Shown here: piece by piece, positions 13,686 to 20,890 of the stretch | Layout of the letters: every line of letters begins with the position of its first letter | How positions within the stretch are numbered: the first letter of the stretch is position 1 | Source: Oxalobacteraceae bacterium UBA4003 | Lineage (GTDB): Bacteria > Pseudomonadota > Gammaproteobacteria > Burkholderiales > Burkholderiaceae_D | NCBI GenBank assembly: GCA_002384815.1 | Contig: DGBN01000013.1 | Span: 23,011-44,442 of the forward strand | DNA: 21,432 bases | Reading direction: 5' to 3' | The notes under the pieces: generated by a model | What the model was told of the DNA's origin: nothing | Databases searched by the model: none | Seen by the model: only the letters and a program-made list of their open reading frames with translations | Translations under genes and position numbers: made by a program

Positions 13686-14807
13686 TTATTGTAAAGAGAG
13701 CCAGCCATCCTGATGCCAAGTGTGCAAGGCCTCGATCACATCCGGCGATGCCGTTGCAAGTCGTGCGGCGGACAAGCTGCGTTCATTGGCCAAAACTTGC
13801 AGGATGGCTAAATCCTGCGCGCCGACCTCGAATGAAGTGCCATTAATGAAGATGTAATTGTCGCAGTGCAACATTTGTGTTTTGCGTGAAAGTTTGATGC
13901 CATTTTTTCTGGCTTTTTGTGCAAAACGGATGGCGGTCAATATCGGTTCAGGTGCATCGAAATAGATTTGTGCCTTGGGTTCGGATAAATACTCGCCTAA
14001 AAAGAGTGCGATATCCTCTGGCGTGAAACGCATCTTGTTCAGTTCCGAAGTCACGCACGTTAGCATCGTACGACTGATTTCCGCTCGCTGCCTGGGGGCT
14101 TTCAAATCAGGGTCGGCATAACGTCCCGGTAAATCGATGGAATCGATCATCGACTCCAGGAATGCTTCCCCCAATTCCTGATAGGACGGCGCACGGAAGC
14201 CTATCGAATAGGTCATGCATTCATCCATGGCGACGCCTTCATGTGCGTATTGCGGTGGCAGGTAGAGCATGTCGCCGGGCGCGAGGATGAATTCCTGCTC
14301 GGCTTGAAAATTCTTCAGTATCTTCAAGGGCATTCCATCGACCAATGTCAGATCGGTTTGCGCGCTGATGCGCCAGCGTCTATGGCCGTGCGCCTGCAAT
14401 AGAAAGACATCGTAGGAATCGAAGTGTGCGCCGACGCCGCCGGTTTCAGTCGCATAGCTGATCATCAGATCGTCGAGACGTGCATCCGGCACAAAATCAA
14501 ACTGCCGCATCAATGCGTCCACTGTATCGTCGTGCAGATTAACGCCTTGCACCAGCAAGGTCCAGTTTTTCTGTTTGAGTGGCGGAACCTGCTCAAAAGG
14601 GCCGCTGTCCATCTTCCATTGATTTTTATGCTGTGTAATCAGACGTGATTCCACCTCATCGTTCTTGACCAGGTCAAACAGTTCTTCGCGTGACAGCAAG
14701 GCTTGAAAGCCGGGAATGGCCTGACGAATAATCAAGGGTTTCTTGTGCCAGTAATCGCGCAGGAATTCTGCGGCGGTGATGCCGCCTAAAAGAGTCAGTT
14801 TTTTCAT
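13686..14807 (-). CDS. JmjC-type cupin, ribosomal protein L16 arginine hydroxylase-like (RoxA/YcfD)
   Basis: A 373-residue Fe(II)/2-oxoglutarate oxygenase of the ribosomal oxygenase family; E. coli YcfD (RoxA) hydroxylates an arginine of ribosomal protein uL16. The iron ligands are visible as His128 and Asp130 in GAHFDSYDVF and His189 in PPQYAHEG, at nearly the same numbers as in YcfD. The DYWHKKPLIIRQA N-terminal segment (18-30) and SIGFRAPSYQEL (201-212) are typical. The C-terminal part (about 210-373) holds the dimerisation helices and the winged-helix-like end. The ATG has no Shine-Dalgarno, and a perfect TATAAT ends 6 nt before it, so the mRNA may start at the ATG. It is divergent from slyD with a 104-nt spacer. 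Its substrate is inferred from the family. Confidence 0.9.
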   Translation of the reverse strand: MKKLTLLGGITAAEFLRDYWHKKPLIIRQAIPGFQALLSREELFDLVKNDEVESRLITQHKNQWKMDSGPFEQVPPLKQKNWTLLVQGVNLHDDTVDALMRQFDFVPDARLDDLMISYATETGGVGAHFDSYDVFLLQAHGHRRWRISAQTDLTLVDGMPLKILKNFQAEQEFILAPGDMLYLPPQYAHEGVAMDECMTYSIGFRAPSYQELGEAFLESMIDSIDLPGRYADPDLKAPRQRAEISRTMLTCVTSELNKMRFTPEDIALFLGEYLSEPKAQIYFDAPEPILTAIRFAQKARKNGIKLSRKTQMLHCDNYIFINGTSFEVGAQDLAILQVLANERSLSAARLATASPDVIEALHTWHQDGWLSLQ

Positions 14808-14813
14808 GGCGTC

Positions 14814-14819
14814 ATTATA
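14814..14819 (-). promoter_or_regulatory. -10 box of the RoxA-type gene, leaderless geometry
   Basis: The minus strand reads TATAAT, followed by GACGCC and then ATG. The expected start of transcription coincides with the A of the start codon. The best -35-like word (TGTACA, 15-nt spacing) is weak. Confidence 0.5.
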
Positions 14820-14877
14820 TATTGCCCACTAGTTTGTACAGGGTGGATGCGGCGTATTCATGGAATACCCCGGCGGG

Positions 14878-14883
14878 TATAAT
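14878..14883 (+). promoter_or_regulatory. -10 box of slyD
   Basis: TATAAT at 14878-14883 with TATTCA 17 nt upstream (3 of 6 -35 matches). Transcription would start near 14890, giving a leader of about 22 nt that carries AAAGGAG. Confidence 0.55.
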
Positions 14884-14911
14884 GGCGGCTACATAAAATG
14901 AAAGGAGCATC

Positions 14912-15457
14912 ATGAAGATTGCCAAAAATACGGTCGTGACCGTGGATTACAAATTGTCGGACGCGCAAGGCGATTTGATTGAAGATAGCCGTGACCCTAT
15001 GGTCTACCTGCATGGTGGCTATGAAAATACGCTGCCGAAAATTGAAGAAACGCTGGATGGCAAGGAAGTCGGCTTTGAAGACACCATTCAGGTTGAACCA
15101 CATGATGCCTTTGGCGATTACGATCCTGATCTGGTCAAGATCGAGCCACGCGGTCGTCTGCCGACACCGCTGGAAGTAGGCATGCAGTTTGAAGGTTCGC
15201 CGGAAACCGAAGATGAAGATGAGCAGCCGCTGATTTTCACCGTCACTGATATTGCCGATGATAAAGTGGTGCTGGATGGTAATCATCCATTGGCCGGCAT
15301 GGCCTTGCGCTTTACATTGAAAGTGACCGATGTACGTGCAGCGACGGAAGAAGAAATTGCACATGAACACGTGCACGGTGCGCATGGCCATCATCATGGA
15401 GCAGACGATGATGAAGGCGAAGAGGGCGATCACTTTCGCACGCATCCGATACACTGA
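14912..15457 (+). CDS. slyD: FKBP-type peptidyl-prolyl isomerase SlyD
   Basis: SlyD is a cytosolic prolyl isomerase and chaperone that also binds nickel and helps [NiFe]-hydrogenase maturation in some bacteria. The 181-residue product has the FKBP domain in two parts (about 1-75 and 129-143; VTVDYKLSDAQGDLIEDS, PMVYLHGGYENTLPKIEETLDG) split by the insert-in-flap domain (about 76-128). The tail is His- and acid-rich (about 151-181; HEHVHGAHGHHHG, then DDDEGEEGDHFRTHPIH), which can bind metal; it has no cysteines, unlike the E. coli tail. Strong Shine-Dalgarno AAAGGAG lies 4 nt before the ATG, and TATAAT lies upstream. It ends in a 23-bp perfect hairpin shared with the converging gene. Confidence 0.95.
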   Translation: MKIAKNTVVTVDYKLSDAQGDLIEDSRDPMVYLHGGYENTLPKIEETLDGKEVGFEDTIQVEPHDAFGDYDPDLVKIEPRGRLPTPLEVGMQFEGSPETEDEDEQPLIFTVTDIADDKVVLDGNHPLAGMALRFTLKVTDVRAATEEEIAHEHVHGAHGHHHGADDDEGEEGDHFRTHPIH

Positions 15458-15492
15458 TAATGTGCGGTACGGTTCGCTGTCCATGCACAGCG

Positions 15493-15543
15493 ACTGTAAA
15501 TAAAAAAAGGATGCGTTAAACGCATCCTTTTTTTATTTACAGT
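15493..15543. terminator. Exceptionally long bidirectional terminator after slyD
   Basis: Arms 15493-15515 and 15521-15543 are perfectly complementary over 23 bp around a TTAAA loop. The core is GGATGCG/CGCATCC; seven A and seven T flank it, and ACTGTAAAT/ATTTACAGT extends it. It serves slyD (plus) and the converging exported protein gene (minus). Confidence 0.92.
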
Positions 15544-15575
15544 ACTCGCAACAGGGCGTGAATTTCCTGCGATCC

Positions 15576-16526
15576 CTATCGCTGTACAGTCTGTACGGAT
15601 AATGCAGGGTTAATCGCCCTGAATAATTGCGGTACTGCAGTGTCAACCGAGATTTTGCGCCATGGCGCGTCGGTGCGGAAGGTGCCTATATTGCCATGCC
15701 AGTCGATGTTTCTGGGGGCGGATATCTGCTGCGCATCCTGATCGCTGTGAATAATCAGAATCCGACCTTGAAACTTTGCAGCAAACGTCATGATCTGACG
15801 TCGGATCTTGGCATATCCCTCACGTTTGTTATCGGATGAGAAAAACGATGAGTGTTCTGCCGGCACAAACGGATTGCCATCGCAAAACAGCACGATACCA
15901 TCCAGTTTGCCGATTTTTGCCGTCAGGAAAAGCCGTTTCAGCCAGTCTGTGTTGGCAATCTGCCGATCTTCAAATTCGCTGTTGCGACCAGCCGCATTCA
16001 AATAATTATTATTGTTGGATGGCAGATTAAGGGTTGCAAACATTACGTCATTGATGCGCCAGCGCATATTCTCGCCATACATGCGGAATTGTGGCATCGC
16101 CGATTGACGAATCAGCGGAATTTTGCTGTCGCCCAGTGAAAATTCGTCTGTGAAGAACAGATCGCGCAAACGGCTCATGCGTTCGGTCGCAATGGAGCGA
16201 TTTTTCGTGTTGACGCATTGCGTCCAATCACTGGCGGTGACGGAAACGATCAAGCCGTTCTTTGCACTATCCAGCAAGGCGAGGCGATTTTTGTAGACGG
16301 TATCGGTACAGGGCTCATCGGCGGCCTTGATGCCGTTGGCTACGACGAATGCCAGATTGTCAGTATCGCTTTCGGCAATCGCATTGCGTACCGTGGCTTC
16401 ATCGGTCGTCGCCTTGAGCTGTTTTGCAATGACACCAAAGCTGAATGGGCTTGCCGGCGTGCCATGCGCCCATGCTGCTTGCAGCAGCACGATGCATGTC
16501 ACGCAACGGAAAACGAATGACCTCAT
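15576..16526 (-). CDS. Exported metallophosphoesterase-like protein lacking metal ligands
   Basis: A 316-residue protein with an N-terminal signal peptide (hydrophobic about 4-19; likely cut after AWA, residue 20). I recognise the layout of an exported calcineurin-like metallophosphoesterase family from Burkholderiales: a first strand FSFGVIA (28-34), LAFVVANGIKAADEPC (58-73), LIVSVTASDWTQC (92-104), RLRDLFFTDEFSLG (119-132), FATLNLPSNNNNY (163-175), WLKRLFLTAKIGKLDGIVLF (195-214) and ILIIHSDQDAQ (256-266). In active relatives, as I recall them, these are FAVIGDTPY, VGDFK, PGDNDW, and VHGDTH; here the aspartate, asparagine and histidine ligands are replaced, so catalysis is doubtful. The ATG overlaps the mutS stop (ATGA), so it is translated from the mutS mRNA. 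Function unknown; periplasmic location inferred. Confidence 0.75.
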   Translation of the reverse strand: MRSFVFRCVTCIVLLQAAWAHGTPASPFSFGVIAKQLKATTDEATVRNAIAESDTDNLAFVVANGIKAADEPCTDTVYKNRLALLDSAKNGLIVSVTASDWTQCVNTKNRSIATERMSRLRDLFFTDEFSLGDSKIPLIRQSAMPQFRMYGENMRWRINDVMFATLNLPSNNNNYLNAAGRNSEFEDRQIANTDWLKRLFLTAKIGKLDGIVLFCDGNPFVPAEHSSFFSSDNKREGYAKIRRQIMTFAAKFQGRILIIHSDQDAQQISAPRNIDWHGNIGTFRTDAPWRKISVDTAVPQLFRAINPALSVQTVQR

Positions 16527-19189
16527 TTTGTCTTGTGCTGATTGCTCAGTTCCTTGAGTCTGTAAAGCGCATCCAGCGCATCGCGCGGCGAGAGCGCGTC
16601 CGGATTGATGTCCTCCAGTGCTTCGTCCAGCGCCGATGGCTGCGTTATCACGTCGCCTACCTCGGCTGTCGCCGCGTGAGCAGGATCGGCAAACAGATCG
16701 AACTGTGGTGTTGCCTGCATCGAATTCGCTTCCAGCGTTGCCAGATGTTTGCGCGCGGCCCGGATCACGGCTTGCGGTACACCGGCCAGTTGCGCAACCT
16801 GCAGGCCATAACTTTGCGACGCAGGTCCGGCCTGTACGGCGTGCAGAAACACGATGCTGTCCTTGTGTTCCACTGCTGACAAATGCACGTTGGCAGCAGA
16901 AGGATGGACATCGGGCAACTGCGTCAGTTCAAAATAATGGGTGGCGAACAAGGTAAAGCTTCTGGTGGTATCGATCAAATGTCTGGCGATGGCCCAAGCC
17001 AGTGCCAGGCCGTCAAAGGTGGAAGTGCCGCGCCCGACTTCATCCATTAACACCAGTGAATTTTCCGTTGCGCCATTGAGGATGGCCGCCGATTCCGTCA
17101 TTTCGACCATGAAGGTCGAGCGGCCACCGGCCAGATCGTCGGCAGCGCCTATGCGTGTGAAGATGCGATCGATCGGGCCTATGGTGGCGCTGGCGGCCGG
17201 TACAAAACTGCCGACATAGGCCAGCAGGGTAATGAGTGCGACCTGTCGCATATAGGTCGATTTACCACCCATATTGGGGCCGGTGATCAATAGCAGGCGG
17301 GACTCATTGTTCAGCAGGCAATCGTTGGCAATAAAGCGTTCGATGTGGTTTTCGACTACGGGATGGCGGCCCTGTTCGATTGCGATCGTCGGTTCGGCAA
17401 CCAGTTGCGGTGCGCACCAGTTGTATCGCAATGCGTGCTCGGCGAGTGCGACCAGCGTATCGAGTTGTGCCAGCGCATGCGCAACGTTTTGCAGTGTGCC
17501 GATATGCTGCGCCATTTGCTGCAGCACCTGCTCGTACAGATATTTTTCCCGCGCCAGCGCACGCTCCTGCGCCGACAGGGCCTTGTCTTCAAAGGTTTTC
17601 AATTCCGGCGTGATGTAGCGTTCGGCATTTTTCAGCGTCTGGCGACGGCGATAATCGTCCGGCACCTTATCGGTCTGGCCGTGTGTGACTTCGATATAGA
17701 AGCCGTGCACTTTGTTGTATTCGACGCGCAGATTATTGATGCCGGTGCGCGCACGTTCGCGTGTCTCCAGGTCCACCAGGAATTGTCCGGCGTTTTCCGA
17801 TAGCCCGCGCAACTCATCCAGTTCTGCATCGAAACCGCGCGCAATCACGCCACCGTCGCGTACCATGGCGGCCGGTTCCAGCGCAATCGCGCGCTCTACC
17901 AGGTCCAGGCATTCGCTCGGCGTGGCGAGCGCATCGTGTATGGCTTTCAGTAGCGGTGCATCGGCATCCTGGTTGCACATCGAAACATAAGCGCGTAGCG
18001 AAGGCAGTTGTTGCAAGCCGCCGCGCATGCCGGCCAGATCGCGTGGGCGCGCAGATTGCAGTGCTATACGGGTGGCGATGCGTTCCACATCCGGCACCGA
18101 GCCCAGAGTCGAAGCAAGTCCGGTGCAGGCATCGGTGCGCATCAGCGCATTGATCGCCGCATGACGTGCGCGTGCTACTGCCTGATCACGCCGCGCATGA
18201 TGCAGCCAGTGCCGCAGCAGGCGTGATCCCATCGCCGTGCGGCAGTGATCCAGCAACGAAAACAGCGTAGCGGAATTATTGTCCTGAGCACGTATGGTTT
18301 CGGTCAACTCCAGATTGCGGCGAGTGGCCGCATCGAGACCGATGAATTCGTTTTCGGTTTCTACCGTGAGCGTGCGCACATGTTGCAGGCCTTTGCCTTG
18401 CGTCGCTTGTGCATAACGCAGCAAGGCGCCGGCAGCACCGATGGCGGCACTCAGGTGCTCGGCGCCGAAGCCGGTGAGGGTGGAAACTTTGAGTTGTTCA
18501 TGCAAAGCCGTGCTGCCGTGCGCGACATCGAAATGCCAGTCCGGAACGGTGGTGTTTTTTGCCAATGCATAATCGGAGTCCGGCCCGTCTATATTGCCCG
18601 GCAAGAGAACCTCGGCGGGTGCAATGCGTTCCAGTTCCTGCTTGAGGCGGGTCGCTGCATTCTGGGCATCAGTGGAAAATTCCATCAACTTCAATGCACC
18701 GCTCGCCATCGATAGCCATGCCAGACCTACCGTGACCGTCTTGCGCTGCGTCGTGCTGTACAGCGCGAGCAGCGGCTGTTCGGATTTCTCCGGCAGTAAA
18801 TCCGAATCACTTAGCGTGCCCGGTGTAATCACGCGCAATACCTTGCGTTCCACCGGCCCCTTGCTGGTAGCCGGATCGCCTATTTGTTCGCACAGTGCGA
18901 TCGACTCACCCAGCTTGACCAGCTTGGACAGATATTGGTCGACGGCGTGGAAAGGCACGCCAGCCATTTTGATAGGATTGCCGTTGGAAGTGCCACGTTG
19001 CGTCAACGTGATGCCGAGCAGACGCGAGGCTTTTTCCGCATCCTCGAAAAACACTTCGTAGAAGTCGCCCATCCGATAAAACAGTAGTGTCTCCGGGTGT
19101 TCAGCCTTGATGCGCAAATATTGCTGCATCATCGGTGTGTGCTTTTCGTTGGCTGAAACAGGGCTGGCTTTAGTGCTTACCGACGACAT
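16523..19189 (-). CDS. mutS: DNA mismatch repair protein MutS
   Basis: MutS recognises mismatches and small loops and, as an ATPase clamp, recruits MutL. The 888-residue product has the mismatch-reading Phe-x-Glu motif in YRMGDFYEVFF (Phe43, Glu45), the connector and lever/clamp domains (to about 590), Walker A GPNMGGKST (about 637-645), Walker B LVLMDEVGRG (about 712-721) with the signature STFDGLALAWA, ATHYFEL, and the C-terminal tetramer motif (SPRDALDALYRLKEL). I chose the ATG at 19189 (MSSVSTKASPV); an in-frame TTG at 19201 would add MEST. A 10-bp inverted repeat lies 39 nt upstream. The 3' end overlaps the exported-protein gene by four bases. It is a full-length MutS1 type, with no insertion. 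Confidence 0.97.
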   Translation of the reverse strand: MSSVSTKASPVSANEKHTPMMQQYLRIKAEHPETLLFYRMGDFYEVFFEDAEKASRLLGITLTQRGTSNGNPIKMAGVPFHAVDQYLSKLVKLGESIALCEQIGDPATSKGPVERKVLRVITPGTLSDSDLLPEKSEQPLLALYSTTQRKTVTVGLAWLSMASGALKLMEFSTDAQNAATRLKQELERIAPAEVLLPGNIDGPDSDYALAKNTTVPDWHFDVAHGSTALHEQLKVSTLTGFGAEHLSAAIGAAGALLRYAQATQGKGLQHVRTLTVETENEFIGLDAATRRNLELTETIRAQDNNSATLFSLLDHCRTAMGSRLLRHWLHHARRDQAVARARHAAINALMRTDACTGLASTLGSVPDVERIATRIALQSARPRDLAGMRGGLQQLPSLRAYVSMCNQDADAPLLKAIHDALATPSECLDLVERAIALEPAAMVRDGGVIARGFDAELDELRGLSENAGQFLVDLETRERARTGINNLRVEYNKVHGFYIEVTHGQTDKVPDDYRRRQTLKNAERYITPELKTFEDKALSAQERALAREKYLYEQVLQQMAQHIGTLQNVAHALAQLDTLVALAEHALRYNWCAPQLVAEPTIAIEQGRHPVVENHIERFIANDCLLNNESRLLLITGPNMGGKSTYMRQVALITLLAYVGSFVPAASATIGPIDRIFTRIGAADDLAGGRSTFMVEMTESAAILNGATENSLVLMDEVGRGTSTFDGLALAWAIARHLIDTTRSFTLFATHYFELTQLPDVHPSAANVHLSAVEHKDSIVFLHAVQAGPASQSYGLQVAQLAGVPQAVIRAARKHLATLEANSMQATPQFDLFADPAHAATAEVGDVITQPSALDEALEDINPDALSPRDALDALYRLKELSNQHKTK

Positions 19190-19227
19190 AGTGGATTCCA
19201 AAGTTTCTTTCAGCGATTTTGTTCTGG

Positions 19228-19253
19228 TATTTCAAGCAATGCAGCTTGAAATA
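19228..19253. promoter_or_regulatory. Inverted repeat upstream of mutS
   Basis: TATTTCAAGC (19228-19237) and GCTTGAAATA (19244-19253) are perfect 10-bp inverted repeats with a 6-nt centre, 39 nt before the mutS ATG on its upstream side. No T-tract follows on the minus strand, so an operator or 5' UTR hairpin is likelier than a terminator. Confidence 0.45.
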
Positions 19254-19276
19254 TGCAGGGCAAAAACAAAGATGCC

Positions 19277-19282
19277 ATTGTA
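19277..19282 (-). promoter_or_regulatory. Candidate -10 box for mutS
   Basis: The minus strand reads TACAAT with CCAACA (3 of 6 -35 matches) 17 nt upstream. A start near 19270 would place the inverted repeat at 19228-19253 within the leader. Confidence 0.3.
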
Positions 19283-19336
19283 TTCGACGAGATCGATTTT
19301 GTTGGGTGCTGCGATTAAAACCTTGCATGCCTATCA

Positions 19337-19371
19337 TGCTGCGTCTGCGTCACGGGGACGCAGACGCAGCA
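19337..19371. terminator. 15-bp hairpin just after rhlE
   Basis: Arms 19338-19351 (GCTGCGTCTGCGTC) and 19357-19370 pair perfectly, and T19337-A19371 extends the stem. It starts 2 nt after the rhlE stop on the minus strand. No T-tract follows in that direction, so it may end or protect the transcript by another route. Confidence 0.5.
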
Positions 19372-19373
19372 GT

Positions 19374-20711
19374 TTATCGACCTCTGCCGCCTGAGCGATG
19401 CGGAGCGGCCGGACGCGCATTGGCGTTGCCGCCGAAGTTGCGCGCCTGACCATTCGGACCGCCCGGTTTGGCGGATTTCGCCGGGGCATTGCCACGACCT
19501 TGTTGTGGTCTGCGGCCGGGAGCGTCGTTACTGCGACGTTGGATTGCTTGCGGCTTGGCATTCAAATCAGGCTCGAACCCCGGGATGACTTCCGATACCA
19601 ATTTACGTTTGATCAGTTTTTCGATATCTTTCAGCATCTCGAGCTCATCGACGCAAACGAGTGATACGGCTTCACCGGTTGCGCCTGCGCGACCGGTACG
19701 GCCAATGCGATGCACATAATCTTCCGGGACGTTAGGCAAGTCGTAGTTGACGACATGCGGCAGTTGATCGATGTCGATACCGCGCGCGGCGATATCGGTG
19801 GCGACCAGCACCTGCAGGCTGCCATCCTTGAATTCGCTCAGTGCGCGTGTGCGTGCCGACTGGCTCTTGTTGCCGTGGATCGCCATGCCGCTGATACCGT
19901 CTTTTTCCAGTTGCTCGACCAGTTTGTTGGCGCCGTGTTTGGTACGGGTAAAGACCAGTACTTGCGACCAGTTATTGGTCTTGATCAGATGCGCGAGCAT
20001 GGGATGTTTTTTGTCGCGATCCACAGGATGGATTTTTTGCTCGATGACTTCAACCGTTGAATTTCGGCGCGCTACTTCAATGACTTCAGGTGCATTCAAC
20101 AAGCCTTCTGCGAGTGCCTTGATCTCATTGGAGAAGGTTGCCGAGAACAGCAGATTCTGGCGATTCTTCGGTAATACCGCGAGTACGCGGCGAATGTCCT
20201 TGATGAAGCCCATGTCGAGCATGCGGTCGGCTTCGTCGAGAACCAGGATTTCCACCTTGCTCAGGTTGACGGTGCCTTGCTGCATATGGTCCAGCAAGCG
20301 GCCGGGCGTAGCGACCAGAATATCGACACCGTGCTTCAACAGTTTGATTTGCGGATTGATGCCGACGCCGCCGAAGATCACGGCGGACGACAGGTTCAGG
20401 TATTTGCCGTAGGTACGTACGCTTTCTTCGACTTGCGCCGCCAGTTCGCGTGTGGGTGTCAGCACCAGTGCGCGGATAGGCCGTGCGGCAGTCGCCGATG
20501 CATGCGGCGTACCGCTGGTGACAAGGCGATGCAGGATGGGCAGCGTAAAACCGGCAGTTTTTCCGGTGCCGGTTTGTGCGCCGGCCAGCAGGTCGCCGCC
20601 GGCAAGTACGGCCGGGATCGCTTGTGCCTGAATCGGGGTAGGGGTGGTGTAACCGGTTTCGGTAACGGCGCGCAAAATTCCATCGGCGAGGCCGAGGTCA
20701 GAAAAGGACAT
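19374..20711 (-). CDS. rhlE: DEAD-box ATP-dependent RNA helicase RhlE
   Basis: RhlE-type helicases remodel RNA in ribosome assembly and decay. The 445-residue product has all DEAD-box motifs: the Q motif (YTTPTPIQAQ, 21-30), I AQTGTGKT (45-52), Ia TPTRELAAQ (85-93), II DEAD (159-162), III SAT (190-192), V ATDIAARGIDI (304-314), and VI HRIGRTGRAG (334-343). The tail after about 380 is basic and rich in Gly, Asn, Arg and Pro, which suits non-specific RNA binding. Start ATG at 20711; the Shine-Dalgarno is weak. A 179-nt spacer to suhB holds an extended -10 motif, so it may have its own promoter and a leader of about 115 nt. rhlE and mutS lie in the same direction, 184 nt apart. Confidence 0.95.
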   Translation of the reverse strand: MSFSDLGLADGILRAVTETGYTTPTPIQAQAIPAVLAGGDLLAGAQTGTGKTAGFTLPILHRLVTSGTPHASATAARPIRALVLTPTRELAAQVEESVRTYGKYLNLSSAVIFGGVGINPQIKLLKHGVDILVATPGRLLDHMQQGTVNLSKVEILVLDEADRMLDMGFIKDIRRVLAVLPKNRQNLLFSATFSNEIKALAEGLLNAPEVIEVARRNSTVEVIEQKIHPVDRDKKHPMLAHLIKTNNWSQVLVFTRTKHGANKLVEQLEKDGISGMAIHGNKSQSARTRALSEFKDGSLQVLVATDIAARGIDIDQLPHVVNYDLPNVPEDYVHRIGRTGRAGATGEAVSLVCVDELEMLKDIEKLIKRKLVSEVIPGFEPDLNAKPQAIQRRSNDAPGRRPQQGRGNAPAKSAKPGGPNGQARNFGGNANARPAAPHRSGGRGR

Positions 20712-20833
20712 GAAAACTCAATAGAAAATTATCGGCCTGTCGCCTCAGTAGGCGCCAGTCGCAGGCAAACGGGATTGGAATGCGGAAGTCGTGAGACAGC
20801 GGCAAGGTGACTGGAGAGATGCCGCGTGGAGTG

Positions 20834-20842
20834 AGTATAACA
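20834..20842 (-). promoter_or_regulatory. Candidate extended -10 promoter of rhlE
   Basis: The minus strand reads TGTTATACT, an extended -10 (TGnTATACT). No -35 match stands at 16-18 nt. The leader to the rhlE ATG would be about 115 nt. Confidence 0.4.
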
Positions 20843-20851
20843 GCAGTGAGT

Positions 20852-20879
20852 GCTAGCCGGGGAACAGTCGCCGGCTAGC
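20852..20879. terminator. Hairpin after suhB
   Basis: GCTAGCCGG (20852-20860) pairs perfectly with CCGGCTAGC (20871-20879), 9 bp with a 10-nt loop, 11 nt beyond the suhB stop. There is no T-tract on the minus strand, so termination would be weak or Rho-dependent. Confidence 0.4.
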
Positions 20880-20890
20880 GGATGATTTGC

